A stretch of 64,000 nt of DNA from Flavobacterium akiainvivens (GCF_001278115.1 NZ_LIYD01000005.1:3988631-4052630); one strand, 5' to 3'. Shown: positions 15,530 through 24,713, counted from the first letter of the stretch. A program made the numbers and translations. Notes: a model not told the origin generated them from the letters alone.

Positions 15530-17629
15530 ATGGCGGTTTTATCTAAAATCAGGGAGCGCTCAATACTGCTTATCGGTATCATAGGCTTTTGCTTGCTTGC
15601 CTTTATCATTGGCGACATCATTAACAGCGGAGGCTTTGGTGTAACCAGGAACATAGGCAGCGTAAACGGTACAGACATCCCTGCAAGTGATTTTAAAAGA
15701 GAATTAGAGGGCATGCAGGGCGGAAGCTCTACACAGGCTACAAACTCTATCTTTAACAGGGAAGTAGAAACTATTCTTTATAACGAAAGGATTGAAAAAG
15801 CAGGCATCCTTGTGGGTAAAGACCACATTTTTGATGTTTATGGCCAGTCTTACGGCCAGCAGCCACAATTCATGAATGCCCTTGGCCAGTTTGACAAGGC
15901 TAAGTTTAATGAGTTTCTTGTAAACCTTAAAAAAGATAATCCCGCACTATACCAAAACTTTGAGGCTTCAAGGCCAAAAGTTGAAGCATTTGCCAAAAGG
16001 CAGGTGTATGTAAACATGGTTAAAGGTGGTTTCTTTACTACAAATATTGAAGGTAAGCAACGCTATGCCCAGGATAACGATAAAGTTAACTTTGACTATG
16101 TGTATGTGCCTTACAATACTGTAAACGATGACCAGGTAAAAGTTACCGATGAGGAGCTTCTTGCCTACATGAAAAAAGATGCCAAGAAATATAAGGCAGA
16201 GCCAACACGCGATGTTGAGTATGTGCTTATAGACAACAAGCCATCTGCACAGGATGAGGCTGATGCTAAAAAAGAAATTGAAAGCTTCCTGCTTCCTAAA
16301 GTAAAATATAACGCTGAAACAGCTAAAAACGATACTATTGCCGGTTTTGCTTCAATCCCTGCAAGCCAGGTAGCACAGTTTGTTAGCGAGGCTTCAGATA
16401 CACCTTATGATACTGTTTATGTAACTAAAGCACAGCTTCCGGCTGAGTTTAGTGAGCAGATATACAATACTCCGGTAGGCCAGGTTTTTGGTCCGTACAA
16501 AGACAACGGCAGCTACAAGCTAACCCGTATGATGTCTAAAAAACCGGGTGCTACAGTTAAGGCTCAGCACATACTTATTGGTTACACAGGCGGTAAAGCT
16601 CCGGATCCTTCTATTACAATGACTAAAGAAGAGGCTAAAGCCAAGGCAGACCAGCTTCTTGTGCAGGTTAACGCTAACCCTTCTGCAATGGGCCAGCTTG
16701 TGGCTGAAAACTCTGTAGACAAAGGTTCTCTTGCTAACCAGGGTATTTATGATAACATACCAAAAGGCCAGATGGTACCTACTTTTGATGCGTTTATTTT
16801 TGATAACCCAATAGGCAAGACCGGTGTGGTTGAAACTGACTTTGGTTTCCACGTAATCAGGATACTTGATAAATATGAAGGTATACAGGTAGCAACAATT
16901 GCGGTTAAAACTAACCCAAGCGAGAAAACAGTTACCGAAAACTTTAACAAAGCTACTAAACTTGAAATGGATGCCAGGAATGGTAAGAAATTTGAAGACC
17001 TTGCAAAAGCAGGTGGCTTTACCCCAACCCCGGCTAACGGACTTAGGTCTTATGATGAGGCTGTACCGGGTGTAGGTGCTCTTAGGGCGCTTGTGCGTTG
17101 GGCTTATGACGGCGATACTAAAGTGGGCGATGTTAAAATATTTGATACCTCTAACGGTGGCCGCGTAGTAGCAAGGCTTAAAAACATAAACGATAACGGC
17201 CTTATCTCTCTTGAGCAGGCTAAAGTTTCGGTTCTTCCTTTAGTGCGTAATGAAAAGAAAGCTGAAATCATCCGTAAGAAAATGGCAGGTACTACACTTG
17301 ATGCTGTTTCTAAAGCATCAGGCTCAAGCATTGCTAATGCTACAGGTATTGCGTTCTCTAACCCAATGATAAGCGGTGTAGGTGTTGAACCTAAAGTGGT
17401 AGGTAAGGCATTTGGCCTTGCTGCCGGCAAAACATCTCAGCTTATAGATGGTGTATCTGGTGTTTATATGGTAACAACTAAGTCGGTTGAAAAAGCGGCT
17501 GAACTGCCTAACTATACATCACTAATAAACAGCGCAAACTCTCAGGCACGCAACATGGCTGAGTCAAGGCTTACACAGGCTATGAAGGATGCTGCTGATA
17601 TTGAAGACAACAGGTTCCAGTTTAACTAA
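15530..17629 (+). CDS. PpiD/SurA-type periplasmic peptidyl-prolyl isomerase
   Basis: The 699-residue protein has a single N-terminal membrane anchor (about residues 11-33, SILLIGIIGFCLLAFIIGDII) and then a SurA_N-like chaperone region (VNGTDIPASDFKRELE), as in PpiD. A parvulin-type rotamase domain lies at about 340-455 (VKAQHILIGYTGG, then DFGFHVIRILDK). The C-terminal part continues as a SurA/PpiD-like chaperone region. Proteins of this kind help newly exported outer-membrane proteins fold. It follows the CNNM gene after 99 nt and ends in a strong terminator, so it may have its own promoter. Confidence 0.9.
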   Translation: MAVLSKIRERSILLIGIIGFCLLAFIIGDIINSGGFGVTRNIGSVNGTDIPASDFKRELEGMQGGSSTQATNSIFNREVETILYNERIEKAGILVGKDHIFDVYGQSYGQQPQFMNALGQFDKAKFNEFLVNLKKDNPALYQNFEASRPKVEAFAKRQVYVNMVKGGFFTTNIEGKQRYAQDNDKVNFDYVYVPYNTVNDDQVKVTDEELLAYMKKDAKKYKAEPTRDVEYVLIDNKPSAQDEADAKKEIESFLLPKVKYNAETAKNDTIAGFASIPASQVAQFVSEASDTPYDTVYVTKAQLPAEFSEQIYNTPVGQVFGPYKDNGSYKLTRMMSKKPGATVKAQHILIGYTGGKAPDPSITMTKEEAKAKADQLLVQVNANPSAMGQLVAENSVDKGSLANQGIYDNIPKGQMVPTFDAFIFDNPIGKTGVVETDFGFHVIRILDKYEGIQVATIAVKTNPSEKTVTENFNKATKLEMDARNGKKFEDLAKAGGFTPTPANGLRSYDEAVPGVGALRALVRWAYDGDTKVGDVKIFDTSNGGRVVARLKNINDNGLISLEQAKVSVLPLVRNEKKAEIIRKKMAGTTLDAVSKASGSSIANATGIAFSNPMISGVGVEPKVVGKAFGLAAGKTSQLIDGVSGVYMVTTKSVEKAAELPNYTSLINSANSQARNMAESRLTQAMKDAADIEDNRFQFN

Positions 17630-17947
17630 GAACCTTACATTATAAAATAAGAAATCCACCTTCGGGTGGATTTTTTTATGGGCTGATGTTAGAGCTTTTG
17701 AGTTGCTTTTTTGTGTGGTTAAAGAGTGTATGTTTTATGCGATTTTTTCCTGTTTAAAACGTAGGAATGCATTCCTGCCTTTCAGATTCACAAGACTTTG
17801 TGGGCGTATGTGTACCTTTTCTTCGTTTACCTTGTGAGTTTGTGTTTTATAAATGGATGCTTTTTTTCTGAAGTGTAAGTGAAGCTACAAATACTTTTCG
17901 ATGGTGAATTAATTTTGGTTGCCGTTATCTCAGTTGTTTTGTTAGGC
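17630..17947. other. 318-nt gap after the PpiD gene
   Basis: It contains the PpiD terminator, then about 270 nt without a credible reading frame. Within it are a perfect 14-nt palindrome AGGAATGCATTCCT (17763-17776, nearly 18 nt with flanks) and degenerate words such as CACAAGACTTTGTGGG. I see no promoter facing the minus-strand gene, as expected at a convergent junction. Confidence 0.5.
17652..17677 (+). terminator. Terminator of the PpiD gene
   Basis: AAATCCACC (17652-17660), a TTCG tetraloop and GGTGGATTT (17665-17673) form a perfect stem followed by a T run. Confidence 0.9.
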
Positions 17948-19054
17948 TTACTCTGATTTTACATCCAGCGCATCACGCAGGGCATTACCGGCCATCATAA
18001 AGGCTAATACAAGCAATAACATGGCAATACCCGGGGCCATTGCCAGCCACGGTTTGCCTAATATAATGTAGTTGTAGTGGTCTTTTATCATGCCGCCCCA
18101 GCTGGGTACAGGCGGCTGTGCGCCAAGCCCCAGGAAACTAAGGCCGCTTTCAACCAGTATGGCGCTAGCAAAGTTGGCGGCAGATATTACAATAACCGGT
18201 GCCATGCTGTTGGGTAGTATATGGTTAAAGATAATGCGCCCGTTGCGGTAGCCCAGTGCCCGTGCGGCAGTAACAAACTGCATTTGCTTAATGCTCATTA
18301 CCTGCCCGCGTACTACGCGTGCTACTTCTACCCACATGGTGAGGCCTACAGCTACAAACACCTGCCAGAACCCTTTACCCAGTGCCAGTGTTATAGCAAT
18401 AACCAGCAGTAGGGTAGGGATGGACCAGATGATGTTTACCAGCCACATAACAAAAGCATCTACCTTGCCGCCATAATAGCCTGCTATAGCCCCGAAAAAG
18501 ATGCCAACTACTAAAGATATCAATACAGCCACAAAACCTATTGAGAGCGATACCCTGCTGCCTATAATAAGTCTGCTTAGCAGGTCGCGGCCCTGGCTAT
18601 CGGTACCCAGCAGGAATTTTTGTTGCGATATGTATTCCTTTTCAAAGGTTTTGCCATCTGTTAGGCTGAATTCTGACAGCGGTAGTGTTTTGGTGACCGA
18701 AAGGTCGGGGTCAGTACTATACTCGCGAAAGGTAATGCTGTCGCCGTTTATGGCATAGTTAAGTATGGGTACTTTAGGCTGCGGGTTTTTAATGCCGGTA
18801 AAATATTCGCTAAAAGCCATTGTGCGGTTACCGTTGCCCGGCAGGCGCAGCATGGTAACGGTAAAGCCCGGTGGCTTGCTGTGTATGGCCAGGTCGCCCC
18901 AGTTGGCGTTAGCGGTTTTATCGGGTGCCAGCACATAGGCAAACACCGCCACAAGCAGCAGCAGTGTTATGAATATAAAACTTAAAACGCCCCAAAGGTT
19001 CCTGCGGAACTTTTGGAGCGCCAAGCCTGTAAGCGATTTACCGGTTTTATCCAT
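17948..19054 (-). CDS. ABC transporter permease of the OppC/DppC type
   Basis: This is an inner-membrane permease of peptide- or nickel-type ABC importers. The N-terminus has the short cytoplasmic LALQKFRRNLWGVLS lead and membrane helix 1 of the OppC family. The C-terminal half holds the BPD permease domain with the EAA loop (VTAARALGYRNGRIIFNHILPNS). Between helices 1 and 2 is an enlarged periplasmic segment of about 100 residues, so the protein (368 residues) is longer than the common 300. No binding protein, second permease or ATPase is adjacent. The gene starts 7 nt after the tail-specific protease and is probably co-transcribed with it. Its substrate cannot be read from the sequence. Confidence 0.9.
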   Translation of the reverse strand: MDKTGKSLTGLALQKFRRNLWGVLSFIFITLLLLVAVFAYVLAPDKTANANWGDLAIHSKPPGFTVTMLRLPGNGNRTMAFSEYFTGIKNPQPKVPILNYAINGDSITFREYSTDPDLSVTKTLPLSEFSLTDGKTFEKEYISQQKFLLGTDSQGRDLLSRLIIGSRVSLSIGFVAVLISLVVGIFFGAIAGYYGGKVDAFVMWLVNIIWSIPTLLLVIAITLALGKGFWQVFVAVGLTMWVEVARVVRGQVMSIKQMQFVTAARALGYRNGRIIFNHILPNSMAPVIVISAANFASAILVESGLSFLGLGAQPPVPSWGGMIKDHYNYIILGKPWLAMAPGIAMLLLVLAFMMAGNALRDALDVKSE

Positions 19055-19061
19055 TTAAAGC

Positions 19062-21257
19062 TTATCGGGTTTTGTTAAGCTGCTTTTCCTGGTTCATGTT
19101 TATGGCCGTTTTTGTAGGGCTGTTTTGCATGTCATTCAGTACGTTAAGCGCTTCTTCTACATATATGTCTTTGCTCAGGCTGTCATACCAGGCCTGTTTT
19201 TTCTCACCAAGGGCAGGGTCTTTTTTAAAGGCTTCTTTTTCATAAGGCAGGGCCTCAAATACAAGGTTGTTTTTGTACTTGTTCAGCTCTTTAAACTTAT
19301 TGGCAAAAGCATCGCTCTTATCCTGCTCGGCCTTAAACTTATCTATGTTAAGGCTAAAGGTGTTTTCGTCTTTCTTGTCGTTAACAAAGTGTGCATTTTC
19401 GTCCATCAGTTTAAACTGAGGGTTAGCAGCCACCCTTTTTTTGCTGTTAGCAATTACCGAGCTAAAGTCATTATTAAGGCGCTTAAAGTCGGCTACCGGT
19501 ATTTTGTCCCAAGGTAGTGCGTTGTCGCTGTCGCGTTCGCCTATATCTACATACGTATATTTATCCGGAAGCACAACATCGCTCTTAACGCCTTCGCGCT
19601 GGGTAGAACCGCCGTTTACACGGTAAAACTTCTGGGTGGTAATTTTAATGGCACCCAGGTCGCCAAAGCTGCTGCTACGCATAAAGTTGTTCAGGTCATA
19701 AATATTCTGAACAGTACCTTTACCATAGGTTTGCTTGCTGCCCAATATCAGGCCGCGGTTATAATCCTGTATCGCTGCTGCAAAAATCTCTGATGCCGAT
19801 GCCGAGAAGTTGTTAACCAGTACTACAAGCGGGCCGTCCCACTGTATTTTAGAGTCGGTGTCGTTAAGCACCTTTGCGCTCTTATCGCGTTCGCGCACCT
19901 GTACAACAGGGCCTTTATTTATAAATAGCCCTGCAATATCTACCACGGTTTTAAGCGATCCGCCGCCATTATCCCTAAGGTCTATAATAAGGCCTTCAAC
20001 ACCTTCCTTTTTAAGCCTTTCAACTTCAACGGCCATATCTTTGGCAGCGTCGCGGTTGTCCTGGTTTTCAAAGTCAATGTAAAATTTAGGCAGGTAAATA
20101 ATACCGTATTTTTTGCCGTTCTTGTTTACAATGCTTGACTTGGCATAGGTTTCTTCAATCTCTACCACCTCACGCACAAGAGAGTATACCTTTATGCTGC
20201 CGTCTACCTTTTTAACGGTAAGGCGCACTTCTGTGCCTTTAGGGCCTTTAATTTTCTTAACCACATCGTCAAGCCTCATACCGGCAATATCAATAGCGTC
20301 GTCTTTGCCCTGGGCCACTTTCATAATCATGTCGCCTTGTTCAAGCTCTTTGCTTCTCCATGCAGGGCCGCCCGGTATAAGTTCAGATATTTCAATATAC
20401 TCGCCTTTCTTTTGCAGGCGTGCACCAATACCTTCAAGGGAACCCCTCATGCTGGTGTCAAACTTCTCTTTTTCGTCTGGTGCGAAATAGAACGTGTGCG
20501 GGTCAAAACGCTCTACAATAGAGTTCAGGTATATGCTAAACCATTCGTCGCGCTTAATGCCGTCTACAAACTCAAAGTACTCGTTAAGCGACTTAAGGGT
20601 TGCTTCGCGGGCTTCTTTTTCAAGCTCTGCAAACGATTTGTTTTTGGTGTCAGGTTTGGTAGCAGCCGGTTCGTTTTTAGCATCGGCCTTATCTGCAGTG
20701 CCTGCCTGTAGCTTTTCTTTATCGGTTACCGATGAAAGTACCGATAGCTTAAGCTGCTTTTCCCAACGCTCGCGCAGTGCGGCATCGTTTTTTGGGTACG
20801 GCTGCTTTTCATAATCTACGTTAATGCTTTCGTTTTTGCTAAAGTCAAATGGCTTTGCAAGAATATCGCGGTAGTATTTTTCGGCTTCCTTGGTGCGTGT
20901 AACAAGACGGTCATATGTAAGGTTAAAGAAGCTTACATCGCGGTCTTTAATCTGGTCGTCAAGCAGGGTTTCATATTTGGCAAACTCCGCTACGTCGGCC
21001 TGTGTAAAAAACCTCTTGCTTGGGTCAAGCGACTCAAGGTATGATTTGTAAACACCTTTACTAAAGTTGTCGTCTATAGTTGCGGGGCTGTAATGGCCGT
21101 TTTCTATTACATAGGTAAGCAGGTCAATAAGCGTCTTGTCTTTGTCTGTATTGCCTTTGCCCTGGGCAAAAAGCGTACAGCTAAGCAGTGCGCTGCCTGC
21201 AAGGGCAACCAGCGCAAATTTATAGTTTCTCTTCATAAATCTTAAAAAAGCTTTCAT
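19062..21257 (-). CDS. prc: Tail-specific (C-terminal processing) protease, Prc/Tsp family
   Basis: A 731-residue periplasmic serine protease of family S41. After the signal sequence (LLSC-TLFAQ; a lipobox-like LLSC makes a lipoprotein possible) comes the N-terminal TSP-type domain with DPSKRFFTQADV and an inserted charged segment (about 180-215). The PDZ domain follows (about 265-355, SLEGIGARLQKKGEYIEISELIPGGPA), then the protease domain with IIDLRDNGGGSL and the dyad Ser487 (NNFSASASEIF) and Lys513 (YGKGTVQ). The C-terminal DUF3340-type region follows. It degrades or trims envelope proteins. A second ATG at codon 8 would give a more typical signal peptide. Confidence 0.93.
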   Translation of the reverse strand: MKAFLRFMKRNYKFALVALAGSALLSCTLFAQGKGNTDKDKTLIDLLTYVIENGHYSPATIDDNFSKGVYKSYLESLDPSKRFFTQADVAEFAKYETLLDDQIKDRDVSFFNLTYDRLVTRTKEAEKYYRDILAKPFDFSKNESINVDYEKQPYPKNDAALRERWEKQLKLSVLSSVTDKEKLQAGTADKADAKNEPAATKPDTKNKSFAELEKEAREATLKSLNEYFEFVDGIKRDEWFSIYLNSIVERFDPHTFYFAPDEKEKFDTSMRGSLEGIGARLQKKGEYIEISELIPGGPAWRSKELEQGDMIMKVAQGKDDAIDIAGMRLDDVVKKIKGPKGTEVRLTVKKVDGSIKVYSLVREVVEIEETYAKSSIVNKNGKKYGIIYLPKFYIDFENQDNRDAAKDMAVEVERLKKEGVEGLIIDLRDNGGGSLKTVVDIAGLFINKGPVVQVRERDKSAKVLNDTDSKIQWDGPLVVLVNNFSASASEIFAAAIQDYNRGLILGSKQTYGKGTVQNIYDLNNFMRSSSFGDLGAIKITTQKFYRVNGGSTQREGVKSDVVLPDKYTYVDIGERDSDNALPWDKIPVADFKRLNNDFSSVIANSKKRVAANPQFKLMDENAHFVNDKKDENTFSLNIDKFKAEQDKSDAFANKFKELNKYKNNLVFEALPYEKEAFKKDPALGEKKQAWYDSLSKDIYVEEALNVLNDMQNSPTKTAINMNQEKQLNKTR

Positions 21258-21653
21258 TTCAATTCTCTGGTGGTAATAGGTACAATAAAAAGCGTGCCAA
21301 AAATTTTAGGGGATAATCTACAGCATGGGCACTGCCTGTATTGTATAGTTAACTAACGTAAAAGTACAACTCTTATTTCAATATTACTAAAGGGCTAATA
21401 AAAATACTCTATACTAAAATAGGTAGCTATATGTGAATAAATGTTACAGTTTTGCAATATATAATTATGTTATTAGAGAAAGAGTTAAGTAAAAAGTTAA
21501 AAATATTTATTTAGGTTAAGGTTTTGATTTTTAGTGTTTTGATGTATTCTTGTGCTGTTAAAAATAACTTTTTTCAAAAATTTTGTTACAAAAGTGTTTT
21601 GTGTTCGTTTAGATGGAGAACAATTAATCATCAATCATTTAAATCAATCAACA
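21258..21653. other. 396-nt AT-rich intergenic region
   Basis: It separates the divergent protease gene and a lipoprotein gene. The half near the lipoprotein is very AT-rich and has TTG, an 18-nt spacer and TATTCTTG near 21527-21555, a one-mismatch promoter that would give a leader of about 95 nt. TAGTTAACTA near 21346 is a short palindrome. A frame extending the lipoprotein upstream is not credible. Nothing else is evident. Confidence 0.45.
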
Positions 21654-22100
21654 ATGAAAAAAGTTCTTTTATTTGCCTCTATGGCAGCAGTAATGGCTTC
21701 ATGCAGCGACGACGATTCGGCAAACACAGCAGTAAGCCTTGGCGGCACCTGGAAAGTAACAGCCTTAACATCCGGCACTCCGGTAGACATTAACATGGAT
21801 GGTAATGCTTCTACAAACCTTATTGCCGAAACAGGCTGCTTTGGTAATACCAAGCTGGTATTTGGCGCTAACAACACAGTTGTGCTGTATGCAGAAGAGT
21901 TTACCTTTGATGCTACAGCCGAAGACCTAACCTGCGAGATACAGCCTGCACAAAACGGAACTTATGTTCAGGATGGTAATACTGTAGCTGTTACTGTAGG
22001 CGAATATGTTGTTGAGTTTACCAAATCAGGCAACACTATGACTGCATCTGAGGTAGACGAAGAATGGGGTAACACTACTACTGTGTTTACCAAACAGTAA
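21654..22100 (+). CDS. Lipocalin-like lipoprotein, paralogue 1
   Basis: I start at MKKVLLFASMAAVMASC, which gives a lipoprotein signal (lipobox VMASC, Cys17) followed by an acidic SDDD tether, a common export tag of Bacteroidota lipoproteins. The 148-residue product then has GGTWKVTALTSG and repeated beta-strand segments (TKLVFGANNTVVLYAEEF, GTYVQDGNTVAVTVGEYVVEF, TVFTK) of the lipocalin-like families (DUF5004 and relatives). Its ligand is unknown. The same order of motifs (SDDD, GGTW, NxDG, ET-CF, FGAxNT) recurs in the gene two positions downstream, so the two are paralogues. Confidence 0.82.
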   Translation: MKKVLLFASMAAVMASCSDDDSANTAVSLGGTWKVTALTSGTPVDINMDGNASTNLIAETGCFGNTKLVFGANNTVVLYAEEFTFDATAEDLTCEIQPAQNGTYVQDGNTVAVTVGEYVVEFTKSGNTMTASEVDEEWGNTTTVFTKQ

Positions 22101-22122
22101 TCATCTTACCTAAAGAAATTGT

Positions 22123-22152
22123 ACCCCTGCCATGTGCGGGGGTGTTTTTTTT
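22123..22152 (+). terminator. Terminator of lipoprotein paralogue 1
   Basis: ACCCCTGC (22123-22130) and GCGGGGGT (22136-22143) pair over 8 bp with one T-G wobble and a 5-nt loop, followed by G and eight T. Confidence 0.85.
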
Positions 22153-22224
22153 GCCCTGTTTTATCAAAATCCAGATTCTTTCCAGATTGTAGTGCCAACT
22201 TGCGGTATATAACAATTTGAGGAT

Positions 22225-22983
22225 ATGAAAAAGATTGTAGCGTTAGTAGTTGTTCTGTTTTTTGTAAATACCACCAAAGGCCAGATAAGCCCGCCGGGGC
22301 TGGGGGATACAAATACCGCCGTGTGGACGGCCCTGGGTGTAAAAGAACAGCTGGACAGCCTTAATGCAATAACTGTATATGCCGGTATGGGCAGGATTAG
22401 CGGGCCGGGTAGCGATAACCCTTTAGATAAACCCTCTATAGGCGTGCTGAATGCCGAGGTATACCATACCCTTTCTACCCATTTTAAATACAGCTATGCC
22501 ATGAGCTACCGCAGGCAAAGCCAGTATACTGATGCATACCCATATCATTTAGAACACCCTGCTATAAAACAGGAGTTCAGGGCTTATGGCAGGCTGGCCT
22601 ATAGCTTTAAGGGCAATAACGGCGGCAAGTATTCGCTTACGCTGAGGCAGGAAGTGCGCGAGTTTTTTGCACCTGACTTTAATGCCCAAAGCTATGAGCT
22701 GCAACTGCGCACCAGGGTTAAAGCCGGTGTGTGGATGCCGTTAGGTAATGATGGAAATGGCTTAACCGGTACTGCCGAAGCGCTCTTTTCAATTGCTGAT
22801 GAACACGGTAGCTGGGGTAATTATGAATATAAAGAGAGCCGTTTTTGCCTGTATTATACCTATGTGCCGGTTCCTCGCATGGTGGTAGACGTTGGGTATA
22901 TGAACGACCTCATGGGTTATGGCCACCATATAGCCGATGCCAATTATCTTGCAGTAGATGTGGTGCTGGTAGATGTGTTTTAG
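22225..22983 (+). CDS. Probable DUF2490-type outer-membrane protein
   Basis: The 252-residue product has a signal peptide (cleavage near TKGQ) and a beta-rich body with repeated amphipathic strands (AVWTALGVKEQLDSLNAITV, FKYSYAMSYRRQ, YSLTLRQEVREFF, YELQLRTRVKAG, FCLYYTYVPVPRMVVDVGY). The pattern of an arginine- and tyrosine-rich barrel starting with a W-T-x-x-G-V-K-like strand is what I associate with DUF2490. The assignment is tentative. It is flanked by the two lipocalin-like lipoproteins on the same strand, so the three may act together in the outer membrane. Confidence 0.6.
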   Translation: MKKIVALVVVLFFVNTTKGQISPPGLGDTNTAVWTALGVKEQLDSLNAITVYAGMGRISGPGSDNPLDKPSIGVLNAEVYHTLSTHFKYSYAMSYRRQSQYTDAYPYHLEHPAIKQEFRAYGRLAYSFKGNNGGKYSLTLRQEVREFFAPDFNAQSYELQLRTRVKAGVWMPLGNDGNGLTGTAEALFSIADEHGSWGNYEYKESRFCLYYTYVPVPRMVVDVGYMNDLMGYGHHIADANYLAVDVVLVDVF

Positions 22984-23042
22984 TTGTAGGTTATTGCGGC
23001 ATAATGTTTGTAAGTAATTTCCTGAACCAAAAAAAACAATCC

Positions 23043-23528
23043 ATGAAAAAGATTACGTTATTCGCCGCACTTGCCTCAGTACTGTTTGTTTCGTGTTCTG
23101 ATGATGATAACAATAATGCCCAGCCGGTAGGAGGCACATGGGTACTCACAAAAATTGTACTGCCCGATAATATAGCTTATGATGCCAATGGCGATGGTGT
23201 TATTTCCGAAAACCATCTTGATGAAACCTCTTGTTTTGATACAACATCTATAATTTTTGGAGCTTCAAATACAGCAGTATTTACCGGGCATTGCCTTTCT
23301 GAAAGCGATGGCCCTGAGCTAACATCTTACATACAGCAGGGTAGTAATGTAACGTTTAGCTATGCCTCAACCCCCACATACAACCGCACGGCAACTTATG
23401 TGCTAAATGGCAACACACTTACGGCTACTTTAAATTATGAGTCGGACGATTATGTGCCCGGTTATGGCAACTTTGCCGATACCTCCATATTTTTATATGG
23501 CGCGACTCTTACCTACACTAAAATGTAA
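23043..23528 (+). CDS. Lipocalin-like lipoprotein, paralogue 2
   Basis: The start at MKKITLFAALASVLFVSC gives a lipoprotein signal with lipobox LFVSC (Cys18) and an SDDDNNN export-type tether. A longer frame upstream overlaps the previous gene in another register and is rejected. The 161-residue mature protein contains GGTWVLTKIV, NGDG, DETSCFDTTSIIFGASNTAVF and an RTATYVLNGNTLTATL strand pair, all matching paralogue 1. Alternate strands suggest a lipocalin-like beta-barrel on the periplasmic or surface face of the outer membrane. Function unknown. Confidence 0.8.
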   Translation: MKKITLFAALASVLFVSCSDDDNNNAQPVGGTWVLTKIVLPDNIAYDANGDGVISENHLDETSCFDTTSIIFGASNTAVFTGHCLSESDGPELTSYIQQGSNVTFSYASTPTYNRTATYVLNGNTLTATLNYESDDYVPGYGNFADTSIFLYGATLTYTKM

Positions 23529-23545
23529 ATTATAAACAAAAACAG

Positions 23546-23553
23546 TATTTTTG
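23546..23553 (+). promoter_or_regulatory. -7 box upstream of lpxB
   Basis: TATTTTTG fits TAnnTTTG, 17 nt before the lpxB ATG. No TTG at the correct distance was found, so confidence is modest. Confidence 0.35.
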
Positions 23554-23570
23554 CTGAAAACCAAAAGGCA

Positions 23571-24683
23571 ATGAGATACTACATCATAGCGGGCGAGGCC
23601 AGCGGAGACCTGCACGGCAGCAACCTTATGAAGCAACTTTATAAGGCCGACCCACAGGCTGATATACGCTTTTGGGGCGGCGACCTTATGCAGGCAGCAG
23701 GCGGAACGCTCGTTAAGCACTACCGCGACCTGGCTTTTATGGGCTTTGCCGAAGTGGTGGCTAACCTGGGTACCATCCTTAAAAATATAAAACTTTGTAA
23801 AGAAGACATACTGGCTTTTAAACCCGATGTTATTGTGTTTATAGACTATCCGGGCTTTAACATGCGTATTGCTAAATGGGCTAAAGAACTGGGTATTAAA
23901 ACACATTATTACATATCACCGCAAATATGGGCGTGGAAAGAAAACCGCATTAAGGCCATTAAGCGCGATGTAGATAAAATGTACATTATCCTGCCGTTTG
24001 AAAAGGAGTTTTATGAGCAAAAACACAATTTTGCGGTAGAATTTGTAGGCCATCCGCTTATTGATGCCATACACAACCGCACCCCGACCGATAAGGAAGC
24101 GTTTATAAAAGAAAACGGGCTCGACCACCGCCCTGTTATTGCCTTACTGCCAGGAAGCCGCAAGCAGGAAATTGCAAAAATGCTGGAACTGATGCTTTCG
24201 GTTGTAGATGATTTTCCGGATTACCAGTTTGTAATAGCAGGCGCCCCCGCGCAGGAATATGATTTTTACAAGCAGTTTTTAACCAATCCTCGGGTACATT
24301 TTGTAAACAACAAAACCTATGATTTGCTTAGCGTTGCGCATGCAGCACTGGTAACATCGGGCACGGCAACGCTGGAAACCGCTTTGTTTAAAGTGCCGGA
24401 AGTAGTGTGCTATCGCGGCAGCTGGATTAGCTACCAGATTGCAAAGCGCGTTATTACGCTAAAATACATATCACTTGTAAATCTTATTATGGATAAAGAG
24501 GTGGTAAAAGAACTTATACAAAGTGAGCTCAATAAAAAAAATATACAGGCCGAACTGTTAAAAATTTTAGCGCCCGATACCCGCCAAAACCTGCTGAAAC
24601 AGTATGATTTACTGGAAGAAAAGCTGGGTGGGGCAGGGGCAAGCAGCAGGGTGGCGCAGCTCATAGTCAAAGATTTAACATAG
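23571..24683 (+). CDS. lpxB: Lipid-A-disaccharide synthase
   Basis: LpxB condenses UDP-2,3-diacylglucosamine with lipid X to form the lipid A disaccharide at the inner membrane. The 370-residue length is normal. The start MRYYIIAGEASGDLHGSNL is the family signature, followed by IDYPGFNMRIAK, the PQIWAWKENR motif, LPFEKEFY, EFVGHPL, LPGSRKQEI and TSGTATLE, all in standard order. In many flavobacteria surE precedes lpxB; here the upstream gene is a lipoprotein. An envelope-related NlpC/P60 gene follows. Confidence 0.97.
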   Translation: MRYYIIAGEASGDLHGSNLMKQLYKADPQADIRFWGGDLMQAAGGTLVKHYRDLAFMGFAEVVANLGTILKNIKLCKEDILAFKPDVIVFIDYPGFNMRIAKWAKELGIKTHYYISPQIWAWKENRIKAIKRDVDKMYIILPFEKEFYEQKHNFAVEFVGHPLIDAIHNRTPTDKEAFIKENGLDHRPVIALLPGSRKQEIAKMLELMLSVVDDFPDYQFVIAGAPAQEYDFYKQFLTNPRVHFVNNKTYDLLSVAHAALVTSGTATLETALFKVPEVVCYRGSWISYQIAKRVITLKYISLVNLIMDKEVVKELIQSELNKKNIQAELLKILAPDTRQNLLKQYDLLEEKLGGAGASSRVAQLIVKDLT

Positions 24684-24713
24684 ATTCTTAATTTTATATT
24701 AATCTAACTTTCT

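Noticed and set aside
22845..23042. N-terminal extension of lipoprotein paralogue 2
   Set aside because: It overlaps the DUF2490-like gene in another frame. The internal ATG gives a perfect lipoprotein signal.
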